DNA of 64,000 nt from Microstegium vimineum (taxonomy: Eukaryota > Streptophyta > Magnoliopsida > Poales > Poaceae), in NCBI GenBank assembly GCA_022036555.1, contig CM039122.1, positions 46,737,600 through 46,801,599 on the forward strand, read 5' to 3'. A program made the position numbers and the translations under genes. Shown here piece by piece: positions 13,263-23,246 of the stretch (position 1 is the stretch's first letter; each line of letters begins with the position of its first letter). The notes beneath the pieces were generated by a model. It worked only from the letters and a program-made list of their open reading frames with translations, was not told the origin of the DNA and searched no databases.

Positions 13263-14645
13263 GTAGCCACCTTGCATCATATCCCTAGGGGGCAGAATGA
13301 AGAAGCAAACAGGCTGGCTCAAAGTGCTTCGGGGAACCAAGAGGACCAGGAAATTCATGCTTTGGATGAAGATCGGGTAATTGATGACTGGAGAAACGAA
13401 ATTGCCGATTATTTAAACAATCCATCACAGAGAGTTTCCCAAAAACTCAGATATAAGGCTATCAAGTTTGTGCTCCTTGATGACCAGTTGTACTACAAAT
13501 TCATAGATGGAGTGCTCCTCAAATGTTTAAGTTAGGAGGAGTCCAGAAAGTTGATGTATGAAGTGCATGAAGGAGTATGTGGTGCACATCAGTCGGCTTA
13601 CCGGATGAAATGGATAATAAGGAGGACTGGTTATTTTTGGCCAACCATGCTTGAAGATTGTTTTGAATATTACAAGGGGTGCCAAGACTGTCAGAGATTT
13701 GGTAATATTCAGAGGGCCCCAGCGTCAGCCTTAAACCCAATTGTCAAACCTTGACCGTTCAGATGATGGGGCATAGATTTGATCGGTCAAATTCATTCTC
13801 CCTCTAGCAAAGGACATAAGTTTGTGTTGTTGGCCACAGATTATTTCACAAAGTGGGTTGAAGCTATTCCCCTAAAGAAAGTTACGTTAGAAAACATGAT
13901 CAACTTTGTTAAAGAGCATATAATTCACAGGTTCGGGATTCCTCAGACTATAACAACAGATCAAGGGACTCAGTTCACTTCATCCGAGTTTTGTGATTTT
14001 GCCGAGGAAATGGGAATCAAATTGTACAACTCTTCTCCTTATTATGCACAAACTAATGGCCAAGCTGAAGCTTCAAACAAGATCATGATCAAAATCATTC
14101 AGAAGAAGATTGATGAAAAGCCGAAGAAATGGCATTCGGTTCTTAATGAGGCTCTGTGGGCTTACCGAATGGCTTGCCATGGATCTACTCAAGCATCTCC
14201 CTATGAGTTGGTTTATGGGCATCATGTTGTGTTGCCATGGGAATTGCAATCAGGATCAAGACGGGTTACGTTGCAGAGTGATTTGAGGAAAGAAGATTAT
14301 AAACATCTAATGATGGACGAATTGGAAGATTTACATTTAGTTCGTCTCAAGGCATTGGAGAATATTGAAAAAAATAAAGCACATGTTGCTAGGTATTATA
14401 ACAAGAAAGTTAAGGGAAAACAATTCTCAGAAGGAGATTTGGTTTCGAAAACCGTATTGCCGATCGGGACCAAGGACAAAGCGTTCGGCAAATGGTCTCC
14501 AAATTGGGAAGGACCTTTTCAAGTGGTGAGGAGCGCGTCAGGCAACGCATATATCTTGAAAACTTTATTAGGAGATGAATTTGCTAGGGCTATCAATGGA
14601 AGATTTCTGAAGAAGTTTCATCCCAGTGTTGAAGTTGGTGTATAA
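13263..14645 (+). pseudogene. Integrase of the first gypsy element, with nonsense mutations
   Basis: All in one frame but with stops at 13533, 13752 and 13764. The zinc-binding part (VHEGVCGAHQSAYRM, then CQDCQRFG) is at 13551-13754. The core has DYFTKWVEAIPL, TTDQGTQFTSSEF and NGQAEASNK, so D, D and E are kept. The C-terminal part has WEGPFQVVRSASGNAYIL. The stop at 13752 is TGA where related proteins have tryptophan. Confidence 0.87.
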
Positions 14646-14911
14646 GCGGATTTGGACCTGATGCACAGGTAGCCGATACGGAGATATCGCCTTTAGCCAA
14701 AAAATACTGGAAAATTCAGAGAATAGCTGACATGGCATATGTCGCCTTTAGAGCAAAAAATATTAAATACAATCAACACGGTGTCATACAGATTCAAACA
14801 ATAGTCATCAGGTTCCTCATTATCAAAAAAAATCATGACAGAAAAGACAAGTAGGAACCACATATTATATTTCACAAAGGAAGTTCTTTACATAAGGTAC
14901 CTAAGTATAAA

Positions 14912-15781
14912 CTACTCATCAAACACCCTGTTGATAACCGACTGAGCGTCTGTAACTGCGGTGAGGGTAGTCGCATGGTCTTCGTAACTCTCCAGAAGGT
15001 CGTCGATGTTTTCGACATTCTCTGGAGACTCTTGACCATGGAAGCCGGTTGGCTGGACAGAGAAGTCCTCGCCACGCTGAGTAGTCATGGCCGCCAACCC
15101 CAAGGCCACGCCGTGGTGCACGCCATGGATGGCAACTTGATCAATGTGGTCGTCCGCATTGTCGAGGCGTGCCTCGGTGATCTCTCCTTGGGCGTTGACC
15201 TTGTTGGCGATCCTGTTCGCCGCGGCCTTCAAACGATCATTCTCTGCAGAAAGTGCTGGACAGAGACACAAGTCGGGTGAGCATGTAGGATTAAAGGAGA
15301 GAGTAAAGCAAAACTACTTTCGGCTAACTCGTGATGGCGTCGCAGAGTTGCTTCCGCTGATCCTCCCACTCAAGTTGGTCGATACCATACTGCTTGGAGA
15401 TCTTCTCCAGTTCTCCGCGGGTTTCATCCCTCTCGCGCCTGAAGTTGGCCGCCTCCGCGTGAGTGTAGGGGGCATCCTCATCCGACCCCAAACCTAGGTC
15501 CCAAGGCTGAGAGTGGTAAGAGTTCGAAGACCCAGAGGAGGCCGGCGCTGGGCTCCCCGGCTGATCAGCTACCGCCGTAGGAAGAGGGATGTTGTGGCTT
15601 GTGGAGATGGAGTTAATCCTGATGAACAAGAACGCAGATTCAGGGCTAGCATAATGGACAGAGAACAAAATACAAGGGGGCAAGGAACTGATTCTTACCC
15701 GCGCTGCCGATTGCGCCATGTCCGGCTCCCTTCAGGTGCCCCTTCGGCGGGGCGCTTGCCACGGTTTTCACCTCCCGCCAT
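14912..15781 (-). CDS. Intact antisense coiled-coil gene inside the gypsy element (231 aa)
   Basis: Three exons on the minus strand, opposite to the element: 15781-15699, 15597-15329, 15255-14912. Both introns are GT-AG (donors gtaag and gttag, acceptors aag and cag) and phases 2 and 1 match, giving 231 aa with no stop. The N-terminus is basic (MAGGENRGKRPAEGAPEGS), followed by a Ser/Pro-rich acidic part and a charged heptad-like stretch (RRERDETRGELEKISKQYG, then LSAENDRLKAAANRIANKV) that should form a coiled coil. TATAAATA lies 98 bp before the ATG. I recognise no catalytic domain. The gene is whole although gag-pol beside it is wrecked. It lies in the integrase-to-LTR space where extra antisense frames are known in some plant gypsy elements. 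Function unknown. Confidence 0.72.
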
Positions 15782-15878
15782 TGTTACTGTATGGTTAGGG
15801 TTTCCCTCTGGATTGAAAAGGAAAAGACGAAGGCAAGAGTTTGACTGAACCGTTGAAAAAGGAATGAGAGGGAAGGTT

Positions 15879-15886
15879 TATTTATA
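15879..15886 (-). promoter_or_regulatory. TATA box of the antisense coiled-coil gene
   Basis: TATAAATA on the minus strand, with the ATG at 15781 98 bp downstream; a start site 25-35 bp past the box would leave a 5' UTR of about 60 bases. Confidence 0.55.
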
Positions 15887-15954
15887 GGCTGAACGAGAAT
15901 ACCAAGAGGCGAGTTGAGGTTGTTCCTATTCGATGGGCCGTTAGTGGAATGGGC

Positions 15955-16090
15955 CAGGCTCGGCTATGTCAAAGGTTGCTCGGCTATATCTTTATACCAA
16001 TACGGTCGGCTATGTCAAAGGTTGCTCGGCTATATCCCTACGCTGAATTCAGTCGGTTATCTGAGAGCCAGAGATGATTCGGCTATATCT
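15955..16090. repeat. Direct repeats upstream of the antisense gene
   Basis: The 30-bp phrase starting cggctatgtcaaaggttgct occurs at about 15961 and again at about 16010, followed by further cggctatatc copies to about 16090. On the minus strand this lies 70-210 bp upstream of the TATA box, so the repeats sit where a promoter would be. Confidence 0.7.
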
Positions 16091-16336
16091 TAATCAGAAA
16101 AAATGGTGGAGCCAATTATGCTATCGTATTAACAGGAGTATATATTGAGAAGCCAGACATTAGTAATGGTCAAAACATGAAACATGTTGCTCTTAATCTA
16201 TTACAAAACTGTATGTCTACCGATGTAGGAGCTGATTGATGGCATCTAAGGCTTCAGTCTTGATTCGGTTAACATCAGCTAGCACCTTTTGATCTTCATC
16301 TTCAGAACTTTGGATGACGGATAGCCTTGCTCTAAG

Positions 16337-19243
16337 TTATGCGTTTTCTTTTAAGGCAATTGACATTTGTGATGAAATTGCCTCTATAGAACTCGGCAAG
16401 TCTGTCACCTTGGCTTCATGAGATTGAATTTTGGCATTCAGTGCAGATAATTCAGCTTCCAGTCTAACTCTTTCATCCTTCATGGCTTTCAACTTGGATT
16501 CCAGAGTCACCATCGAATCTTTAGCAGCCTGAAGATTAGAGTGTAAAGCTTTGGCCTCTTGTTTCTTCAGGAGTTTGCTGTCCTGTAGAACAATCCTGGA
16601 AGTTATGTTCTTGTTTGCTCTTTTCACCATACCAAAGTAATCATCAAGTCTGGTTGCAGATTCCAAAGAGGCCTTGAGAGCAGTTGAAAGATCTTGATTA
16701 ATGAGCACAAGGATATCCTTTATCTGATCTGAATCTTGTAGCAGGATGTTGATGCCCTTGTTCAGCAAATGAGCTATATCCTGCAGCCGAGCTTGATTTT
16801 CCTCTGATAGAACCTGCTGGGAGGTGGCTTCTTCCCCTTTTTCCTTGATAAAATCTTCAACAGTGAAGGAGAAGCTGGTGGTCGGCTTGGCAGTATTCTT
16901 GTGAAAAGAATGAGTGTTAGCCGATTGGGTCAAAATTGATGAAAAAACAGATGGTTTGAGGTAATGTATTACATGCTGGGTTGATTGAGCCTCAAGATGT
17001 GGTGTGCCTTGGCCTTGTTGACTTGATTGGGTGCCCTGAGGAGGTGAATCTGGAGCCGGACCAGAAGAGTGTTCTCCTGCTAAATTGTACAAGATTTTGT
17101 TTGTTTCCGACAATACAGATACATGAGCAGGAATTGAATGATATATGGAAGAGGAAGGTGATTAGCCGAATAATATTACCAATGCGCTCGGTAGTTTCTT
17201 GGGCGTCAGTGTTTTTGGCTTCATCAGTTTCAGTGTCTGCAGTTTCATGAACTTCTGCCGATGGTTGGGTTTTTGCATCTTCAGTAAGAGGAATGTCTAC
17301 TGTTGGTGGAGCATTGCTTGATCTGGGGATATTAACATGTGGCTGCAATGAAGATGGTTAGTATAAGGACAGACAGTTTTATTCTAAAGTGGAGTTTACT
17401 ATTGGATAAAACCCATACCTTGGGAGATATATGAGATTTTTTGGACCTCACTTTTCTGGTCACATGAATGTCTTCAAGTATTTTCATCTTGCCTTTTTTC
17501 TTTTGAAGGAGCAGTAGCTAGCATTGCAGGGATCTTCATGAAGATTGTTAGAGTGGGGGCATTGTAGCCCAATGCAGGTTTAGGCCCAGCTTTGTAATAC
17601 TCCACTGTTTTATTGAGGGGATAGGCTCAAAATCCTATACATGGTCAGATTTCAGAATAGGAGATGAATGCAGAACAAGAAATAACTAATGCAATGAGAT
17701 TACCTCACTCTCATGAGCAAATAGAGAATATAAGTCTTGACATAAGGGGTGGACTGGTATATTAAAAATGTGGTTGTGCCACTCTTGCCACCAAGCAGAG
17801 AAAAGGGGATGGGCATCATCCACTAATCCAAATAGAGAAGGTTCATATATTGGTAAATCTTGTCCAAGCTCAAAGACTTTTTTGGCTTCTGTTTTATTGG
17901 TGATCAGCTCCCTGTATCTTATGATTGATGAAAAGAAAAGTCTTAGGGGCAGCTGTCCACATCCTAATTGACTGGATGCCACATTGGGATTGTAAAATTC
18001 ATAGGTACGCTGCACGATTCTTCCATGATGAAATTCGGTTGGCAGGATGCTTGGCTTGATGAAGGAGTTAAAAATTTCAGTAGATACCTTATCAGAACAG
18101 TCAGACTCATAGCTGAATTTGTAAGGGAAGATCAGATCATCATTTTCTCTGTAGGGAAGCTAGAGCACATTATTGAAACCTTTTTAGAACAACTGAAGAG
18201 GTGACCAATATACATGTCAATGTTGATGGATGATGATGCTTCTCCATAAGTTTGACAGATCTTGGTTGTTGCTGGATCATCCTTGGCATAATTAACTGAA
18301 GGGAAACTTAGATTGTGAAGAGGTATGGACACCACTTGATGCATATAAAGTTGCAACCACATCTGAATGAACCACCAGGGGCCACTCACACAGGAGATAC
18401 CCTTGCCATGGTACATTTGGGTAGAAATATGATGCATCATGTGGTATACAGCCTCTATGAGATATTTACCCAGGGGAATTAGTGTGCATGCGGCTAAGTC
18501 TTTAGCCATTATCATGTGATTCAGGGTTGTCTCATTAGATTTTCCACAGAAGATAAATCTGCATAGTCACATGTTCATAAAGGCTCTGCTTTCTTTTTCA
18601 GAGATGGTACCAGTTGTTTCCATGTAGATTTGGATGTATCCAACCCATCCACCTCCGGATTTAACAGCTCTCTGGTTTCTTTTACCCTTATACTGGCAAG
18701 GGTGTACTGGCTTAGATACATTCAGGCCAGTCATCATGAATACGTCGACCAAGGTCGAGGTCATCATACCGTGGCCGAAGATGAAGGCGTTGATGGTGTT
18801 AGACCAGAAATGAGAGGCTGCTATCAGGAGGGGCTCGTTTCTGGGCATTTCTGATAAAGATAGCTCTAGACAGTGGTTGATGTCTTGGCTGTCCCAACTG
18901 CTGTTGTTCTTGTCCCAACATCCTGCGGTACCAATTTCGCCATCCGGCTATTGGAGGAAGCGGCCAAGTCTTGAAGGTGTTTGGCCATTGATTTGGCGGG
19001 GTGACTCCGGATTTGAAAGGGATCCTCAAAGTTTCCTTCTCGATGATCTTAGTTGGGTCAGGAGGTAAGAATCGGGGTTTGCGGCATAAGCAATCAAAAT
19101 CTCATTCTTGTATTCCTTAAAAAATAATGGAATCAAGAAAGCGGATGAGTTGAGAGAGAAGCAAGGAAACCGACCGGGGATTGCCGAATGCACGAGAAAA
19201 TGAGTTGGATTTTTACCTCTGGGATCTCATCCTGAGTCGCCAT
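16337..19243 (-). pseudogene. Antisense plant-mobile-domain (PMD) gene in the gypsy element, broken
   Basis: A spliced minus-strand gene, probably starting MATQDEIPE at 19243 and followed by a GT donor. The PMD hallmark is MPRNEPLLIAASHFWSNTIN then AFIFGHGMMTSTLVDVFMMTG at about 18740-18850. PMD sequence goes on at 18132-18515 (SGPWWFIQMWLQLYM) and 17686-18015. The C-terminal tail (16337-17113) is a long coiled coil rich in Lys/Glu/Leu. Donor/acceptor pairs fit at about 17180/17081 and 17429/17343. Breaks are a frameshift near 18915 between the WRNWYRRM part and the PMD core, and a TGA near 18568 where tryptophan is expected. PMD proteins (for example MAIN/MAIL in Arabidopsis) occur as host genes and inside transposons. 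The reading of the middle exons is uncertain. Confidence 0.7.
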
Positions 19244-19376
19244 TGAGGATTCAATGCGGATTTGAGGATGCTGAAGTGTGGATTTCTTGAGTGGCGGTTG
19301 CGGTGTTGAACAGTATAAACCTAAGGGGAAAAAGGAAGCTTGCGGTCAATTTTCAGAATAAACGGTTTTTATCCCG

Positions 19377-19392
19377 AAATTGAGGGGGCATG
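19377..19392 (+). promoter_or_regulatory. Polypurine tract next to the 3' LTR
   Basis: The run attgagggggcatg ends directly at the 3' LTR start (TGTTAACACC at 19393). It is the expected plus-strand primer site. Confidence 0.75.
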
Positions 19393-20768
19393 TGTTAACA
19401 CCAGATTTTTGCACAATGACAAGTGGGCCAGTGCACGATGAGTCGGCAAAGGTAGATGCCCAGAAGCGTTCGACAAAATCCGTGCGGTCGGTTAATTATC
19501 AGATTCGGCAGTCGATTGCAATCGGTTAGTCAGAAGAAGGGCGGTTTCCACCGGAGCGATAAAGGCGACAAGTGGGAGCCGAATTAGTAACGATGGTTGC
19601 GATAATTAAGGCAATGAGGATTCCGAAGGAAACCAAAGTCAAAATATTGTATTTCTTCCTTTAATATTTTGTAACCGTGTCCTCTTAAGACTCATGTTAT
19701 AGCCAGGGTATAAATATAAGCCCTTAGCTATTGTAAAAGGTGTTCACAACCAAATTAATACAACCGGCCCGTGCCAACTTCGAGTCCTTTGCCGTGTCGT
19801 CGAGTTCTTCGAGAGGAATCATCGATCCGTCGACCTCCGTAAGTCTTGACAACCTTGTTATCATGTCTAGTATCATGCGGTGGATTTAGATATTGATGCA
19901 AGTAGTCTTGTTTATTATCAATGATCGTGCGACATGTCTTTGCTTAATAATCAAGAGGTCTTCGTTTGTGTTTTGCTTATGAGTAGATGTCGTGCGGCGG
20001 ATGTTTGCTTGTATGCTTAGCAAAAGCAAGATACTTATCGGCTCCTGTAGATTTGGAAAGATCTATTGAGTTCATTAAGTTATCGTGTTGCACGTTTTAT
20101 ATAATTTTTACATATTTGTAAACACTCTTTTGCCCAATCTAGATTGATACGGTTCGACTCTTGTTAATTTATATAGATCTATCTATGTTACAATGAGTTA
20201 CTTTTATGTCGTTTCTATAAATATATCTTATATCTATAAATAGCCGAATTAGTTTGAATCTAAATTGTTACGTGTTGCGGATTCATGCATGCTATCCATG
20301 TTTAAGCTTTAATGACGCTAGGTATCGTGCAACAGATGTAGGTTTTAGATTAGTTTAATCATGTTTGTTTACGTGTTTCCTTCATCATGGACCCCAATTC
20401 GACTGATTGCCGAACTTGGTTATTCTTCAATCCATATTCAACCATGATTCGTTTGTACGTACTTTTCTCATGCACGCGCATTCGATAATCATTAGTCTAC
20501 GTGCTTTCTGTCTGTTTTAGCCGAATGTTCCATAAAACGTGTTGGCAGATAGTTTTCATAGGTTTATGTCGTTGTAAGTGACTTCAGTGCCGTACATATG
20601 GAACTGTCTGGTATTATTCCGCATGTTTCAGTTTATATCTAATGACTTTCATCCCTTGTTAGTTTCAGGTCAAACTGACTGGCACGTTTTCGGTTCTTAA
20701 AGCACCCGGACACCTGATTGAAGTCATACCTTCCGGCTTACTGTGTGTACGTCACTTTTTTGTCAACA
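19393..20768 (+). repeat. 3' LTR of the first gypsy element
   Basis: 1376 bp, same ends as the 5' copy. Small differences include missing bases near 20745 (a shorter tgtgtgtacgtcac segment). The TSD GTTTT follows at 20769-20773. Confidence 0.93.
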
Positions 20769-20773
20769 GTTTT

Positions 20774-22015
20774 ACTTTTAAAAATGCCACGTGTACTTAC
20801 TTAGGCAATACAACAAACTCCTTGTGTGCGCCAGCAATACCGTTAAGCCGGGCGCCGAGCGGCATGCACGGGCGAAGCGAGGTAGCCGGCGGTGGTTTGC
20901 GCGCTCGGGACTTGCGGTGGCACGAGCGCGAGCGCGGTCAGTGAACACGCCGTGTGGGCGACGCGACCGGCGCGTGCACGGCAATGACAAGCACGAAGCT
21001 AGCTGGGAGGTGGCTCACACGCTGATGAGGGCAAGGCGCCGCGGCATGAATCCAAGGCACAGCAAGCGTGTGGGCAGTGGTGGCGTGGCGCGAGCCCAGG
21101 CGACAAAGGCAGGTGTGGGTGTGGGGGAGGAGAAGCGACCGAAGGGGGCGGAACGAGTGCGGCATGCGCGCGGGGTGGCGAACGTACGGCGGCGGCGAGC
21201 GTGAGGCCGCCGACGGTGGCGCGCACGCGGCTGATGATGGCAAAAGGGCGAGCTGCGGGCGAGCATACGACGGCGGCGAGCACGAGTCCGACGGGGGAGC
21301 TCCACGCGGTGGCGCGCACGCGGCTGAGGATGGCACGAGGGCCAGCTGCGAGCGCACGAGGACAGCGAGGGGCGAGCACGAGGCTGACGGGGGCGGTCCA
21401 CGCAGTAAGCAGAGGCACGGCACGGGCGCCAGGGGTGCAGCGGCTCGGCTCCGCAGCCAGCGCAATAGCGCATGGCGAGGGCTAGAGGCAGGCTGGCGCG
21501 CCCTGTCCCCTGTTCGGTGTTCGCAGGTCAGCAGCCCCTGGGTGGATGGCAGGCGTTCGATCGGCCGCGTCATGGACTCCTGGCCTTGTCCGCCGTGGCT
21601 AACGGAGCTTTTTTTTTTTTTGAAACTAACGGAGCTTTTTTTTTAGACGTAACATAATTGCGTATATAAGGCAACAAAAAAAATATAAATCTGTGATGAT
21701 AAAGGGAATGCCGGAATGCGTAACTTTAAGTGGCAAAGAAGAGATGAGTATATGTGTTATAGTTACATTCAAAGGATTTTCTTTGGATTTTCCAACACTA
21801 CTATAACACATTATGTTTAAATAAATAGTATACATAACCCAGAACCAAAACTAGTACGTATATACATAAATTAATGAATCTCAATTTATGTGAAGTTCCT
21901 AGTACCAGTCTATATCCTTGCTCGTTGCTGCACTGAATATCTGTCTCAAAATAAGCAACCAGATCGAGATAGGCTAACTGGATGAGAAGAAAAAAAAAAC
22001 ATATACATAAAGAAA
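20774..22015. other. GC-rich region with internal duplication, then AT-rich flank
   Basis: From 20830 to 21600 base composition jumps to very GC-rich, opening long frames in several registers on both strands, which is expected by chance. None has a recognisable domain; all read as Arg/Ala/Pro-rich text. Two copies of ctaacggagctttttttt lie at about 21599 and 21626. Origin unknown; possibly a captured gene fragment. Confidence 0.45.
21214..21405. repeat. Direct repeat, about 93-bp unit, two copies
   Basis: Copies start at 21214 and 21307 with cggtggcgcgcacgcggctg. Both go on through a gcgagcacgag segment and end with a ccacgcggt or ccacgcagt phrase. They are diverged by several substitutions and one short gap. 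Confidence 0.65.
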
Positions 22016-22629
22016 ATGTTGCTGAAAGTCAACCAGCGAATGTTGCCGGGACTAAACATGGCTTGGGAAGTTGTCTCATTTGACCCCGGGCAAAATGGAC
22101 AAGAGCAACGGGCCTACTTCATGCCGCCTTGCTACAAGGGATTGTTGACTTTGGAGACAACATTGTATCGTGTCAATCAGTGTTTGGTTGACTTTGCTAG
22201 GGACCAGTAGAAAAATGGATATCTTTCCAGCTTAAGCAACAGGTGACCTCAAATTCTATTGCTGCCACACAAATAGTATATAAGCAAGAATGTAGGGTAC
22301 ACAAGGAGATATATAAAGGTTCATTTCTCTTATATTTCAGGTGTCTAAGCAACATGTAATTTTGTATATCTCTTGTGTTTGACTATATAAAAAAGTAAGA
22401 AATTGTCTTATATGATATGAGTTGTTTTTCTAATTGATTATTAGTTGATTGTATAAGATTGTTTTCTTAAAATTCACCCTCGAAATATAGCAACTCTTAT
22501 AAAAGTTAGGGGCAACCGCCAACCGTTCATCAAGCTGTGCTCTTATACAACCTAATAATTTTCAAGAGATATAAGTGATGGGAATTCATAGATAAATATG
22601 GGACTCAATAGTAATCAAAATCAAAATAA

Positions 22630-22817
22630 GGGGGTGTTTAGATCCCTTTCAAATTCCAAAACTTTACAAGATTATCCATCACATCGAATCTTTGAACGCA
22701 TGGAGTATTAAATATAGGTAAAAAAATAACTAATTACCATGATTGGGCAATAATTATCAAATATAAACGAAATGCTACAGTACTTTACATCCCTAAAGTT
22801 TTTGGATCTAAACACGC
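22630..22817. mobile_element. MITE with gtgtttagatcc inverted ends
   Basis: Left end ggggtgtttagatcc and right end ggatctaaacacgc are inverted copies about 188 bp apart. The inside is AT-rich without a frame. A similar end is seen at 45665. The target duplication is not clear. Confidence 0.65.
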
Positions 22818-23246
22818 AGCTATTTGTTTTTACATGACAAATCCCGATTGTTTTTTAGCAAATAATAATAAAGCCTTTTTTTTATTGGAATGATAAAGCC
22901 TAAATGAGAAGCAGAGCTTTGCCCCATAACACCGCAGTATGGATGGCCCAACAGTTCAGCCCAACATATTAAGCCCACAACCAGCGCTGCTCGACTTTCC
23001 AAGTTTACTCGAGCTGACCAAACCGCTATCACTCGCGCCTTCGCGCTTTCACCTGGTCAATCCCGGCCGGGCGGCCGGCCAACACAAATCGTCAACTCCA
23101 AATCCGGCACGCCAGTCAATGGATCCAGCACCGGCCGGCCGATCGCTCGCTGAGTCGCAGAACCCGCTGGCCCATCGGATCTCCCGTCCGCCGTGTCATT
23201 TCCCGCTGTGCGAAGGACGGCGAGGAGCAGAAAGAGTACGAGCGCG

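Larger units (their letters stand above)
6758..20768 (+). mobile_element. Complete Ty3/gypsy retrotransposon, Tat-like, with antisense genes (14.0 kb)
   Basis: Both LTRs start TGTTAACACC and end TCAACA. The 5-bp duplication GTTTT flanks the element at 6753-6757 and 20769-20773, so this is a single intact insertion. The order is LTR, gag, protease, RT, RNase H, second RNase H, integrase, antisense genes, polypurine tract, LTR. Two RNase H regions in a row are known from the Tat group of plant gypsy elements. The gag-pol frame is broken by several stops and frameshifts. In the first 240 bases the LTRs differ at about nine positions, mostly transitions (counted by eye). Short words with TCGGC are strikingly common, for instance at 15955-16085. 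Confidence 0.95.

Noticed and set aside
20938..21573. Long overlapping frames on both strands (up to 211 aa)
   Set aside because: They follow from high GC; text is Arg/Ala/Pro-rich in all frames and lacks domains or splice structure.
22016..22210. 64-aa frame MLLKVNQRMLPGLNM...
   Set aside because: Too short, no recognisable family and no splice partners; could be a fragment of an unknown gene.
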